Made by a program: the position numbers and the translations under genes
Notes under the pieces: model-generated
Databases searched by the model: none
Told to the model about the DNA's origin: nothing
What the model saw: only the letters and a program-made list of their open reading frames with translations
Shown here: positions 16,234 through 26,400 of the stretch, one piece after another
Layout of the letters: each line of letters opens with the position of its first letter
How positions within the stretch are numbered: the stretch's first letter is position 1
Assembly (NCBI GenBank): GCA_018713205.1
Contig: DVFN01000089.1
Coordinates: 1-51,160 of the forward strand
Direction: 5' to 3'
From: Candidatus Avoscillospira stercorigallinarum
GTDB taxonomy: Bacteria > Bacillota > Clostridia > Oscillospirales > Oscillospiraceae
Length of the DNA: 51,160 nucleotides

Positions 16234-18492
16234 ATGGTTACATACCATCCCCGGGGGGCGTACTTCGCCGACGGGAAGCTCGTTTGGGCCGACGAGGCCC
16301 AGGGGTTTGCTGCGCCGCAGGATGCGCGGCAGCAGACCATTGCCTACTCTATCTTCCGTGCCCACAACAAAAGCGCCGATCCGGACAAGCTCCGGCTGAA
16401 ATTTGACGCGCTGATCTCCCACGACATCACCTTTGTGGGCATCATTCAGACCGCCAAGGCCTCGGGCCTCAAGCAGTTCCCCATCCCCTATGCCATGACC
16501 AACTGCCACAACAGCCTCTGCGCCGTCGGCGGCACCATCAACGAGGACGATCACGCCTTCGGCCTCTCGGCTGCCCGGAAATACGGCGGCATCTACGTCC
16601 CCGCCAATCAGGCCGTCATCCATCAGTACGCCCGGGAGCGTCTCGCCGGCTGCGGCAAGATGATCCTCGGTTCCGACTCCCACACCCGCTACGGCGCTTA
16701 CGGCTGCATGGGCGTCGGCGAGGGCGGCGGCGAGCTGGTGAAGCAGCTCCTGGAAAACACCTATGACGTGGCTGCCCCCGAGGTCGTCGCCGTCTACCTC
16801 ACCGGCCAGCCCCGCAAGGGCGTCGGTCCCCAGGATGTGGCCATCGCCCTGGTCGGCGCGACCTTCCCCAAGGGCCTGGTGAAGAACAAGGTGCTGGAGT
16901 TCATCGGCCCCGGCGTCGCCTCCCTCAGCGCCGACTACCGTATCGGCATCGACGTCATGACCACCGAGACCTCCTGCCTGACCTCCATCTGGCAGACCGA
17001 CGACGTCATCCGCGCCTACTATGAAAATATCCAGCGCCCGGCGGACTTTAAGGTCCTGACCCCCGGCGAGGGCGCGTACTACGACAGTGTGGTCACCATC
17101 GACCTCTCCGCCGTGGAGCCCATGATCGCCCTGCCCTTCCACCCCTCCATCGCCTACACCATCCATGAAGTGCAGGAAAACCCCGAGAAGATCTTCGCCG
17201 AGGTCGAGGCCGCCTGCAACAAGCAGCTGGGCGGCAAGGTCACCATGGATCTCCGGCACAATATTATAGACGGAAAGGTCCACTGCGACCAGGGCGTCAT
17301 CGTCGGCTGCTCCGGCGGCATGTATGAGAACATCGTCGAGGCCGCAGCTATCCTCAAGGGCGGCAGCATCGGCAACGGCTATTTCGATATGTCCGTCTAC
17401 CCGTCCTCCACGCCCATCTCTCTGGCCATCACCAAGAACGGCGTCGCCGCCACGCTGATGGAGGCCGGCTGCGTCATGAAGCCCGCCTTCTGCGGCCCCT
17501 GCTTCGGCGCGGGCGACACCCCGGCCAACAATTCCCTGTCCATCCGCCACGCCACCCGGAACTTCGCCAACCGCGAGGGCAGCAAGCCCGCCAACGGCCA
17601 GATCGCCGCCGTGGCCCTGATGGACGCCCGCTCCATCGCCGCTACGGCCCGCAACGGCGGCGTTCTCACCGCGGCCACGGACATCGACTACGAGGCCCCC
17701 ACCGCCGAGGAGCTGGTCTACCACTACGACGGGTCCGTCTATGAAAAGCGCTGCTATGAGGGCTTCGGCAAGGCCGATCCCGCCGCCGAGCTCCGCTACG
17801 GCCCCAACATCAAGGACTGGCCCAAGATGCCCAAGCTGGAGGACAACCTCCTTGTAAAACTCTGCGCCGTGATCCGCGACCCGGTGACCACCACCGACGA
17901 GCTGATCCCCTCCGGCGAGACCTCCTCCTACCGCTCCAACCCCATCGGCCTCAGCGAGTTCGCCCTGAGCCGCCGGGTCCCCGAGTACGTGGGCCGCAGC
18001 AAGGCCGTCCGCGCCATGGAAGAGGCCCGGGAGGCCGGGCAGGTCCCCGAAGAGGCCGGGCAGGTGCTGGAAGCCCTGGGCGGCGACCTCCAGAAGACCT
18101 CCATCGGCTCCTGCCTCTACGCCAACCGCCCCGGCGACGGCTCCGCCCGGGAGCAGGCCGCCTCCTGCCAGAAGGTCCTGGGCGGCTTCGCCAACATCTG
18201 CCAGGAGTACGCCACCAAGCGCTATCGCTCCAACTGCATCAACTGGGGCATGACCCCCTTCACCCTCCCCGAGGGCGGGGACTTCCCCGGCGAGGTGGGC
18301 GACTACGTCTACATTCCCGGCCTGCGGGCCGGCATCGAGGCCGGACAGGAGGAGTTTACCGCGAAGCTGGTCCACGACGGCCAGATCTCCGAGCTGAAGC
18401 TCCTGTGCAAGGGCCTCACCGAGAACGAGCGCAAGATCCTCACCGAGGGCTGCCTGATGAACTACTACGCAGCCGGATACGGCAAGGACTGA
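16234..18492 (+). CDS. Aconitase-family hydratase (probable aconitate hydratase)
   Basis: This 752-residue enzyme should interconvert citrate and isocitrate through a [4Fe-4S] cluster. The three cluster cysteines are visible: Cys359 (VGCSGG) and Cys420/Cys423 (FCGPCFG), with spacing like classical aconitase. GSDSHTRYGAYG and the C-terminal swivel domain are present. The start at 16234 is chosen over the tracked 16204 because GGAGG lies 7 nt before it. The sequence resembles the YbhJ-like 'hydratase' branch rather than AcnA or AcnB. The isocitrate dehydrogenase gene 113 bp downstream strongly suggests a true aconitase role making isocitrate for 2-oxoglutarate and glutamate. The exact substrate is inferred. 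Confidence 0.88.
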   Translation: MVTYHPRGAYFADGKLVWADEAQGFAAPQDARQQTIAYSIFRAHNKSADPDKLRLKFDALISHDITFVGIIQTAKASGLKQFPIPYAMTNCHNSLCAVGGTINEDDHAFGLSAARKYGGIYVPANQAVIHQYARERLAGCGKMILGSDSHTRYGAYGCMGVGEGGGELVKQLLENTYDVAAPEVVAVYLTGQPRKGVGPQDVAIALVGATFPKGLVKNKVLEFIGPGVASLSADYRIGIDVMTTETSCLTSIWQTDDVIRAYYENIQRPADFKVLTPGEGAYYDSVVTIDLSAVEPMIALPFHPSIAYTIHEVQENPEKIFAEVEAACNKQLGGKVTMDLRHNIIDGKVHCDQGVIVGCSGGMYENIVEAAAILKGGSIGNGYFDMSVYPSSTPISLAITKNGVAATLMEAGCVMKPAFCGPCFGAGDTPANNSLSIRHATRNFANREGSKPANGQIAAVALMDARSIAATARNGGVLTAATDIDYEAPTAEELVYHYDGSVYEKRCYEGFGKADPAAELRYGPNIKDWPKMPKLEDNLLVKLCAVIRDPVTTTDELIPSGETSSYRSNPIGLSEFALSRRVPEYVGRSKAVRAMEEAREAGQVPEEAGQVLEALGGDLQKTSIGSCLYANRPGDGSAREQAASCQKVLGGFANICQEYATKRYRSNCINWGMTPFTLPEGGDFPGEVGDYVYIPGLRAGIEAGQEEFTAKLVHDGQISELKLLCKGLTENERKILTEGCLMNYYAAGYGKD

Positions 18493-18499
18493 CGATGTG

Positions 18500-18575
18500 C
18501 GGGAGGGCATAAAGCCCTCCCCTACGCCACGCACTGGGATTTTATCGTAGGGGCGGGGTTTATCCCCGCCCGTCC
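18500..18575. repeat. Two family A palindromes between the aconitase-family and icd genes
   Basis: GGGAGGGCATAAAGCCCTCCCC and GGGGCGGGGTTTATCCCCGCCC fill the 113-bp gap. They may form hairpins in a shared transcript. Confidence 0.75.
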
Positions 18576-18605
18576 CCCTGTAATTCGCAACAAGGAGTGC
18601 TGACT

Positions 18606-19805
18606 TTGGAAAAAATCAAGATGACCACCCCCCTGGTGGAGATGGACGGCGACGAGATGACCCGGGTGCTCTGGGCCATGATTAAGGACAAGCTGATTCT
18701 CCCCTATGTGGACCTGAAAACCGAATACTATGATCTGGGCCTGCTGCACCGGAACGAGACCCAGGATCAGGTGACCGTGGACGCGGCCAACGCTACCAAG
18801 AAATACGGCGTGGCCGTCAAGTGCGCCACCATCACCCCTAACCGGCAGCGGATGGAGGAATACCCCCAGCTGACCCAGATGTGGAAGAGCCCCAACGGCA
18901 CCATTCGTTCCATTCTGGACGGCACGGTGTTCCGGGCCCCCATCTGCATCGACGCCATTAAGCCCGTGGTGAAGAACTGGACCAAGCCCATCACCATCGC
19001 CCGTCACGCCTACGGCGACGTCTACAAGAGCGTGGATTTCGAGACCACTGAGCCCGGCGTGTGCAAGCTGGTCTTCGAGGGCGAGAACGGCGAGCGCCAT
19101 GAGGCCGTGGTCCAGAAGACCAATGGCCCCGCCGTGTTCCAGGGCGCCCACAACACCGACAAGTCCATCCGCTCCTTCGCCCACGCCTGCTTTACCTACG
19201 CCCTGGCCACCAAGCAGGACCTGTGGTTCTCCACCAAGGACACCATCGCCAAGATCTACGACGGCAAGTTCAAGGCCGTGTTTGAAGAGGTCTTCACCGA
19301 GTACGAGGCCAAATTCAAGGAGGCCGGCATCACCTACTTCTACACCCTGATCGACGACGCCGTGGCCCGGGTCATCCGGTCCGAGGGCGGGTTTATCTGG
19401 GCCTGCAAGAACTACGACGGCGACGTGATGAGCGACATGGTCTCCACGGCCTTCGGGTCTCTGGCCATGATGACCTCGGTGCTGGTGGCCCCCGACGGCA
19501 CCACCGAGTACGAGGCCGCCCACGGCACCGTCACCAAGCACTATTATAAATGGAAGGCCGGAGAGAAGACCTCCACCAACCCCATGGCGACGATCTTCGC
19601 CTGGAGCGGCGCGCTGCGCAAGCGCGCCCAGCTGGACGGCCTTCATGACCTGGAGGCCTTTGCCGACAGGCTGGAGGCCGCCTGCTTCGCCACGCTCAAC
19701 GCCGGGATCATGACCAAGGATCTGGTGGGCCTGGTGGAGCCCGGCTTCACCGCCACGGCCGTGGACAGCGAGACCTTCCTGGACGAGATCGCCAAGCGGA
19801 TTTAA
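18606..19805 (+). CDS. icd: NADP-dependent isocitrate dehydrogenase (eukaryotic-like type)
   Basis: It oxidatively decarboxylates isocitrate to 2-oxoglutarate, reducing NADP+. The 399-residue protein starts MEKIKMTTPLVEMDGDEMTR, the hallmark of the homodimeric eukaryotic-type branch. It carries the substrate-binding stretch SPNGTIRSILDGTVFRAPI, the metal-binding DGDVMSDMV region and GTVTKHYYKWKAGE. I chose the TTG codon at 18606 because AAGGAG lies 8 nt upstream and the N-terminus then matches relatives; the tracked GTG at 18597 overlaps that ribosome binding site. Together with the aconitase-family gene it completes citrate to 2-oxoglutarate; no citrate synthase is in the window. Confidence 0.95.
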   Translation: MEKIKMTTPLVEMDGDEMTRVLWAMIKDKLILPYVDLKTEYYDLGLLHRNETQDQVTVDAANATKKYGVAVKCATITPNRQRMEEYPQLTQMWKSPNGTIRSILDGTVFRAPICIDAIKPVVKNWTKPITIARHAYGDVYKSVDFETTEPGVCKLVFEGENGERHEAVVQKTNGPAVFQGAHNTDKSIRSFAHACFTYALATKQDLWFSTKDTIAKIYDGKFKAVFEEVFTEYEAKFKEAGITYFYTLIDDAVARVIRSEGGFIWACKNYDGDVMSDMVSTAFGSLAMMTSVLVAPDGTTEYEAAHGTVTKHYYKWKAGEKTSTNPMATIFAWSGALRKRAQLDGLHDLEAFADRLEAACFATLNAGIMTKDLVGLVEPGFTATAVDSETFLDEIAKRI

Positions 19806-19862
19806 ACCCGGACAAACTTCACGCCGAAGCCTACGATTTCTATAAAGAAAGGAAGAACTACC

Positions 19863-20309
19863 ATGCTTTTGAACGTTCCCTCCATTCTCTCCCCCGCGCT
19901 GCTGAAGGTCCTGAGCGAAATGGGCCACGGTGACCGCCTCTGCATCGGAGACGGCAACTTCCCCGGCGCCTCCATGGCCAAGGCGAAAAACGCCGTCTTC
20001 CTCCGGGCCGACGGCCACGGCGTTCCGGCCCTGCTGGACGCCATTCTCTCGGTGATCCCCCTGGACGCCTATGTGGAGCACCCGGTGCTGCTGATGGAGA
20101 CCATGGACTGCGACAAGGACCTGGAAATCCCCATCTGGGACGAGTACAAGTCCATCATTGCCAGCCACGACGCCCGGGGCGCAGAGGCTGTGGGCCATGT
20201 AGAGCGGTTCGCCTTCTATGAGGAGGCCAAGAACTGCTATTGCATCCTCCAGTCCGGCGAAAGCGCCATCTACGCCAATGTGATCCTCCAGAAGGGCGTG
20301 ATTAAATAG
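19863..20309 (+). CDS. RbsD/FucU-family sugar mutarotase, closest to L-fucose mutarotase
   Basis: RbsD/FucU proteins speed anomer conversion of free sugars. The 148-residue sequence fits FucU better than RbsD: ISPALLKVLSEMGHGD-type start with His22, RADGHGVPALLDAI in the middle, RFAFYEEAKNCYCI and the C-terminal ESAIYANVILQKGV. The ATG follows AAAGAAAGGAAG. It lies 57 bp after icd and its stop overlaps the next gene start by 1 nt. The sugar substrate is not settled by sequence. A rhamnulokinase 29 kb away is the only other deoxysugar gene here. Confidence 0.85.
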   Translation: MLLNVPSILSPALLKVLSEMGHGDRLCIGDGNFPGASMAKAKNAVFLRADGHGVPALLDAILSVIPLDAYVEHPVLLMETMDCDKDLEIPIWDEYKSIIASHDARGAEAVGHVERFAFYEEAKNCYCILQSGESAIYANVILQKGVIK

Positions 20310-21226
20310 TGGAAAATCTGTTCCGGATTTTACAGACGGCACTGCCGGTGCTGGCGGCCCTGGCCCTGGGCGTTCTCTGCCGGAAGCTGAACTTCCTCAC
20401 CCGGGACGGGGTGGACACGCTGAAAAAAGTCGTGGTCAACCTCACCCTCCCAGCGGTGGTCTTCGCGGCCTTCGCCACGGCGGAATACTCCCTCCAGACC
20501 ATTGCCATTCCGGTGCTGGTATTCCTGCTGTGCTGCCTGGGTCTGGTGCTGGGCAGGCTGCTGGCCCGACTGCTGCGGCTGCCGGGCCGGGTGACGCCCT
20601 ATCTGGCCGCGGGCTTCGAGGCCGGGATGCTGGGCTACGCCCTCTTTGCCCTGCTGTTCCCCCAGGCGTCCTCGGCCAAGTTCGCCATTCTGGACCTGGG
20701 GCAGACGCTCTTCGTCTTCACCCTCTACAAGGCCCTGCTCTCCGGCGGAAAGGAGACCAAGTCCCTGTGGAAGGATATCGTCAACACCCCCATCCTCTGG
20801 GGCACCTTCGCGGGCCTGCTGGTGGGGGCTACGGGCCTCTTCGCCTGGATGGTCCAAAACGGCTCCGCCGCCGTGGTGACCAGCCTCACCGACTTTCTCT
20901 CCGCCCCCACGGGCATGATGATCCTGCTGGCCGTGGGCTATGACCTGGACTTCGGCCAGATCCGCTGGCGGGAGACGGCCCGGTTCGTGGTGCTGCGGCT
21001 GGCCGCCATGGCCATTCTCTTCGCCGTGCTGCTGCTGGTCAACCGGACGCTGCTTCACGGCATCATCTTCGAGGGCGCGGCCCTGCTGCTCTTTATCCTG
21101 CCGCCGCCCTACGTCCTCCCCATCTTCGCCGACGAGCCCAGCCAGCGGGCCCAGATCTCCTCGGCCCTCTCGGCCCTGACCGTGGTCACGCTGCTCTTCT
21201 TCGCGGTGATGACCGTGGCGATGTAA
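20309..21226 (+). CDS. AEC-family (auxin efflux carrier-like) membrane transporter
   Basis: This 305-residue polytopic protein has about ten hydrophobic segments arranged as two halves around a central loop (GGKETKSLWKDIVNTPILWG). The opening ILQTALPVLAALALGVLCRKLNFL and the paired NLTLPAVVF and FILPPPYVLPIF segments are typical of AEC carriers, which include bacterial malate and malonate permeases. The GTG start overlaps the stop of the FucU-like gene (TAGTG), implying translational coupling. No substrate can be assigned; an organic acid would fit the nearby aconitase-family and icd genes, which is inference only. Confidence 0.88.
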   Translation: MENLFRILQTALPVLAALALGVLCRKLNFLTRDGVDTLKKVVVNLTLPAVVFAAFATAEYSLQTIAIPVLVFLLCCLGLVLGRLLARLLRLPGRVTPYLAAGFEAGMLGYALFALLFPQASSAKFAILDLGQTLFVFTLYKALLSGGKETKSLWKDIVNTPILWGTFAGLLVGATGLFAWMVQNGSAAVVTSLTDFLSAPTGMMILLAVGYDLDFGQIRWRETARFVVLRLAAMAILFAVLLLVNRTLLHGIIFEGAALLLFILPPPYVLPIFADEPSQRAQISSALSALTVVTLLFFAVMTVAM

Positions 21227-21257
21227 GTTCCCAAATAAGGGAAAGATGCGCAAAAAC

Positions 21258-21570
21258 TTGGTAGGGGCGGCCTGTATGGCCGCCCGCAACCGGGTCCCAC
21301 TTCCCGCCTGGGCACGATGGCCCCGCCTTCGGTCTTCTCGTAGGGGCCGATGCCCACATCGGCCCGCCCGCTGTGGGCGTAGGGCGGCATGCCCACATGC
21401 CGCCATGACCGGGTGCATGGACCGCCGGTCCAGCATATATCGCACCCGGCTCCGGACGCGCGATGCGCGCCCCTACGACGGTTGCGTTCGGCGATGGTGC
21501 ATCCGACACGGCGGCACGGGCGGCCATACAGGCCGCCCCTACGGCCCCGCCTCCGGTTTTCTCGTAGGGA
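21258..21570. repeat. Palindromic mosaic repeat array, family A
   Basis: Units include GGGGCGGCCTGTATGGCCGCCC, GGGGCCGATGCCCACATCGGCCC, GGGCGGCATGCCCACATGCCGCC, GGACGCGCGATGCGCGCCCC and GGGCGGCCATACAGGCCGCCC, with the conserved GGTGCATCCGACACGGCGG spacer near 21495. No gene is visible in the convergent gap 21227-21660. Confidence 0.8.
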
Positions 21571-21608
21571 CGGACCCTTTCACATTCCATAACCCGCCCG
21601 CAGGCGGC

Positions 21609-21648
21609 GCAAAATGCACAGCTCCCGAATCGGAGCTGTGCATTTTGC
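21609..21648. terminator. Long hairpin between convergent AEC and guaB genes, likely bidirectional terminator
   Basis: GCAAAATGCACAGCTCC pairs exactly with GGAGCTGTGCATTTTGC around a 6-nt loop (17-bp stem). The T-rich arms serve as tails in either direction. It lies 12 nt beyond the guaB stop. Confidence 0.75.
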
Positions 21649-21660
21649 ATTTTTATGGAC

Positions 21661-23163
21661 TTATTTCCCGCCGTTGGTGGAGCGGAGGGTGACGTCGTGG
21701 TAGCCGCCCTCGACGATGCTGGTGGCGGAGACCAGGGTGATCTTGGCGTCCCGCTGGAGGTCGGGGATGGTGGTGACGCCGCAGTTGCACATGGTGGACT
21801 TGACCTTGTAAAGGCTCTTCTCCACGTTGTCGTGGAGGGGACCGGCGTAGGTGACGTAGCTGTCCACACCCTCCTCGAAGCTCAGGCCGGTCTTGCCGCC
21901 CAGGTCGTAGCGCTGCCAGTTCCGGGCCCGGTTGGAGCCCTCGCCCCAGTATTCCTTCACGTAGCTGCCGTTGACCATCAGCTTCTGGGTGGGGCTCTCG
22001 TCGAACCGGGCGAAGTAGCGGCCCAGCATCATAAAGTCCGCGCCCATGGCCAGGGCCAGGGTCATATGGTAATCGTGGACGATGCCGCCGTCGGAGCACA
22101 GGGGAATGTAAATACCGGTCTCCTGATAATACTCGTCCCGGGCCTGGGCCACCTCGATGACCGCCGTGGCCTGGCCGCGGCCGATGCCCTTCTGCTCCCG
22201 GGTGATGCAGATGGAGCCGCCGCCGATGCCGATTTTCACGAAGTCGGCCCCGGCCTTGGCCAGACAGAAGAAGCCGTCCCGGTCCACCACGTTGCCCGCG
22301 CCCACCTTGACGCTGTCGCCGTAGGTCTTGCGAATCCAGGCCAGGGTGTTCTCCTGCCAGCAGGAGAAGCCCTCGGAGGAGTCGATGCAGAGGACGTCGG
22401 CTCCGGCCTCCACCAGGGCGGGGACCCGGGTCTCATAGTCCCGGGTGTTGATGCCCGCGCCGACCATATAGCGCTTGTGGGAATCCAGCAGCTCCAGGGG
22501 ATGCTCCTTATGGCTGTCGTAGTCCTTGCGGAAGACGAAGTATTTCAGATGGTCCTGGGCGTCCACGATGGGCAATGCGTTGAGCTTGTGGTCCCAGATA
22601 ATGTCGTTGGCCTGCTTGAGGGTGGTCTCCTCGGGGGCGGTAATCAGCTTCTCCCGGGGGGTCATAAAGCTGGACACCTTCTCGTCGCCGGTCATGCGGC
22701 TGACCCGGTAGTCCCGGCTGGTGACGATGCCCAGGAGCTTGCCGGTGGCGGTGCCGTCGTCGGTGATGGCCATGGTGGAGAAGCCGTTCTTGGCCTTGAG
22801 GGCCAGCACGTCATTGAGGGTGTGCTCGGGGGTCAGGTTGGAGGCGCTGACCACGAAGCCCGCCTTATGGCTCTTGACCCGAGCCACCATGGCGGCCTCG
22901 GATTCGATGGACTGGGAGCCGTAGATAAAGCTCATGCCGCCCTCCTTGGCCAGAGCCACGGCCATTTTATCGTCGGAGACCGACTGCATAATGGCCGAGA
23001 CCAGGGGGATATTCAGCATGATGTCGCTCTCCTCGCCCCGGCGGAACTTCACCAGCGGCGTCCGCAGGGAGACATTGGCGGGAATGCAGTCCGGGCCGGT
23101 ATAGCCCGGCACCAGGAGATATTCGCTGAAGGTATGGGAAGGTTCGGAATAAAAGTGCGCCAA
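21661..23163 (-). CDS. guaB: Inosine-5'-monophosphate dehydrogenase
   Basis: IMPDH oxidises IMP to XMP with NAD+, the committed step to GMP. The TIM-barrel core carries the catalytic loop [17 protein letters not shown] with Cys319 and the phosphate-binding SDGGI and GRYFARF segments. A pair of CBS domains is inserted at about residues 95-215 ([25 protein letters not shown]). The tracked ATG at 23238 lies in repeat sequence. I place the start at the TTG at 23163, 8 nt after GGAGG, giving [20 protein letters not shown] and 500 residues. It lies downstream of the purine operon, separated by a family A block, and uses IMP from that pathway. Confidence 0.95.
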   Translation of the reverse strand: MAHFYSEPSHTFSEYLLVPGYTGPDCIPANVSLRTPLVKFRRGEESDIMLNIPLVSAIMQSVSDDKMAVALAKEGGMSFIYGSQSIESEAAMVARVKSHKAGFVVSASNLTPEHTLNDVLALKAKNGFSTMAITDDGTATGKLLGIVTSRDYRVSRMTGDEKVSSFMTPREKLITAPEETTLKQANDIIWDHKLNALPIVDAQDHLKYFVFRKDYDSHKEHPLELLDSHKRYMVGAGINTRDYETRVPALVEAGADVLCIDSSEGFSCWQENTLAWIRKTYGDSVKVGAGNVVDRDGFFCLAKAGADFVKIGIGGGSICITREQKGIGRGQATAVIEVAQARDEYYQETGIYIPLCSDGGIVHDYHMTLALAMGADFMMLGRYFARFDESPTQKLMVNGSYVKEYWGEGSNRARNWQRYDLGGKTGLSFEEGVDSYVTYAGPLHDNVEKSLYKVKSTMCNCGVTTIPDLQRDAKITLVSATSIVEGGYHDVTLRSTNGGK

Positions 23164-23194
23164 AGGGAATTCCTCCTTGTTGTATAAAAAGCAT

Positions 23195-23425
23195 CTGTAG
23201 GGGCGGCCTAAATGGCCGCCCGGAACCCGGTGCGTCATGCACCGGGCCCCTGTGGTTGCCGGGGACTGGCAGGGCGCATATTGAATGCGCCCCTACACGC
23301 GCAGCGCCAATTCCACCGCACCTGTAGGGGCGGATTATATATCCGCCCGTGGCAGTGGCGATACCCGCAAGGCCTCCGCAAAACGCAGCCCGGCACGGGC
23401 GGCCATACAGGCCGCCCCTACGGTG
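23195..23425. repeat. Palindromic mosaic repeat, family A, between purL and guaB
   Basis: Units GGGGCGGCCTAAATGGCCGCCC, GGGCGCATATTGAATGCGCCCC, GGGGCGGATTATATATCCGCCC and GGGCGGCCATACAGGCCGCCCC occupy the 275-bp gap. No coding sequence is visible. Confidence 0.8.
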
Positions 23426-23438
23426 GTCAAATGGGTGT

Positions 23439-26400
23439 TTATTTGAAGTACTCCACTGCGCCGCGGAACATACCCATCTCAAAGACGCCGGGGACGTTTT
23501 TGTAGAGCCCTTTTCCGATGCGCTCGGAGTGGCCCATCTTGCCCAGGACGCGGCCGTCGGGCGAGGTGATGCCCTCGATGGCCGAGACGGAGTTGTTGGG
23601 GTTAAAGGCGATGTCATAGGTGGGCTTGCCGTCCAGATCCACATACTGGGTGGCGATTTGGCCGTTGGCGGCCAGCTGGGCCACGACCTCGGGGGAGGCC
23701 AGGAACCGGCCCTCGCCGTGAGAAATCGGCACGGTGTACACGTCGCCCACCTGGGTATTGCGGAGCCACGGCGACCGGTTGGAGGCGATTCGCGTCCGGA
23801 CCAGCCGGGACTGGTGGCGGCCGATGGAGTTGAAGGTCAGGGTCGGGGCGTTGGCGTCGGGCTCGGTGATCTTGCCGCAGGGCACCAGGCCCAGCTTAAT
23901 CAGAGCCTGGAAGCCGTTGCAGATACCGGCCATCAGGCCGTCCCGCTGCTCCAGGAGCCGGGTGACGGCGTCCTTCACCGCCTCGCCCCGGAAGAAGGCC
24001 GTGATGAACTTGCCGGAGCCGTCGGGCTCGTCGCCGCCGGAGAAGCCGCCGGGAATAAAGATCATCTGGCTCTCGTCCACCAGCTGGGCGAATTCCTCCA
24101 CGGACCGGGCGATTCCGGCGGCGGACAGGTTGTGAATCACATAGATCTTGGCCTGAGCCCCGGCGTCCTCCAGGACCCGGGCGGTGTCATACTCGCAGTT
24201 GGTGCCCGGGAAGACCGGGATCAGCACCTGGGGCTGGGGGCACAGGATATGAGGCGCGGGCCGCTCCGTGGCCGGGGCCGAGAAGGTCTCGGGGATGTCC
24301 CGGCTCTCGGCGGCATGGGTGGGATACACCGGCTCCAGCTTGCCCTCATAGGCGGCCAGCAGGCCGGAGAGGGCCACGGTTTCGCCGCAGGTCAGGGCGG
24401 GCTCGGCCACGGTCTCGCCCAGCAGCACACCCTCCTGGATGTCCTCGGTCAGCTCCAGCAGGAAGGAGCCGTAGGCCGGGGTGAAGAGGTCGGACAGGGC
24501 CGCGCCCTCGGCGAAGCGGAAGCCGATCTCGTTGCCCAATGCCATTTTCAGCACGGCCTCTGCCACGCCGCCGGCGGTGGGGGTATAGGCGGCAGCCACG
24601 GTCCCGGCGGCCATCAGGCCGTGGACCCGGGCGTAGAGGGCCTTGAGGCTCTCGGCCTCGGGGAGGCCGTCGGGGCCGTACTGGGGCCGGAGCCAGCGGA
24701 CGGCATGGCCCGCCTGCTTGAACTCGGGGCTGACGATCTCACCGGTCTTGCCGGTGGTGACGGCGAAGGAGACCAGGGTGGGCGGCACGTCCAGATCCTC
24801 GAAGGAGCCGGACATGGAGTCCTTGCCGCCGATGGCGGCCACGCCCAGGTCCATCTGGGCCGCAAACGCGCCCAGCAAGGCGGCGGCGGGCTTGCCCCAG
24901 CGCTTGGGATCATGGCCGGGCTTTTCAAAGTACTCCTGGAAGGTGAGGTACACGTCCTCGAAGGACGCGCCGGCGGCGATCAGCTTGGAGACCGACTCCA
25001 CCACCGCCGTATAGGCCCCGTGGTAGGGGCTCTGAGAGCTGAGCGCGGGGTCGTAGCCCCAGGCCATCAGGGAACAGTCGTCGGTGTGGCCGTGCTCCAG
25101 GGAGATTTTATGGACCATGGCCTGGATGGGGGTCCGCTGGAACTTGCCGCCGAAGGGCATCAGCACGGTGCCCGCGCCGATGGTGGAGTCGAACCGCTCC
25201 GACAGGCCCTGGCGGGAGCAGCACCGGAGACTGCCGGCCAGCTCGGTCATGCCCTGGGCAAAGGAGGCGGGGACGGCAGGGGCTTCCAGCTGCGGAGCCG
25301 GAACCGCCACGGTCATATGCTTCTCCGCGCCGTTGGAGTTGAGGAACTCCCGGGAGATATCCACAATGGTATTGCCGTTCCAGGTCATGGTCAGCCGGGG
25401 CTCGGCCTTGACCTGGGCCACCACCGTGGCCTCCAGGTTCTCCCGGGCGGCCAGGGCCAGGAAGGTCTCGGCGTCCTCGGGGGCCACGACCACGGCCATG
25501 CGCTCCTGGGATTCGCTGATGGCCAGCTCGGTGCCGTCCAGGCCGTCGTACTTCCGGGGGACCCGGCTCAGGTCGATGTCCAGGCCGTCGGCCAGTTCGC
25601 CGATGGCCACGGAGACGCCGCCCGCGCCGAAGTCGTTGCAGCGCTTAATCAGCTTAGAGGCGGCGGGGTCCCGGAACAGCCGCTGGAGCTTGCGCTCCTC
25701 GGGGGCGTTGCCCTTCTGGACCTCCGCGCCGCAGGTGTGGATGGATTCCACGGTGTGGGACTTGGAGGAGCCCGTCGCGCCGCCGCAGCCGTCGCGGCCG
25801 GTGCGGCCGCCCAGCAGGATCACCTGGTCCCCGGGGGCGGGGCACTCGCGGCGGACGTTCTCCGCCGGAGCGGCGGCAATGACCGCGCCGATCTCCATGC
25901 GCTTGGCGGCGTAGCCGGGGTGATAGACCTCGTCCACCATGCCTGTGGCCAGGCCGATCTGGTTGCCGTAGGAGCTGTAGCCCGCGGCGGCGGTGGTGAC
26001 GATCTTCCGCTGGGGCAGCTTGCCGGGCAGCGTCTCGGAGATGGGCTGCAGGGGGTCCGCCGCGCCGGTGACGCGCATGGCGGCATAGACGTAGGACCGG
26101 CCCGACAGAGGGTCCCGGATGGCGCCGCCGATGCAGGTGGCCGCGCCGCCGAAGGGCTCGATCTCCGTGGGATGGTTGTGGGTCTCGTTCTTAAACAGGA
26201 GCAGCCAGGGCTCGGGCTTGCCGTCCACCTCCACGGTGATTTTCACGGTGCAGGCGTTGATCTCCTCGGACTCGTCCAGCTTGGTCAGCTTCCCGGCCTT
26301 TTTCAGCAGCTTGGCGGCGATGGTGCCCAGGTCCATCAGGTTGACGGGCTTGGTCCGCTGGAGGTCCTTACGGCCCTGGAGGTACCGCTCATAGGTCTTC

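Noticed and set aside
16117-18534. 805-residue minus-strand ORF opposite the aconitase-family gene
   Set aside because: Antisense shadow without motifs; the plus-strand enzyme has its cluster cysteines and ribosome binding site.
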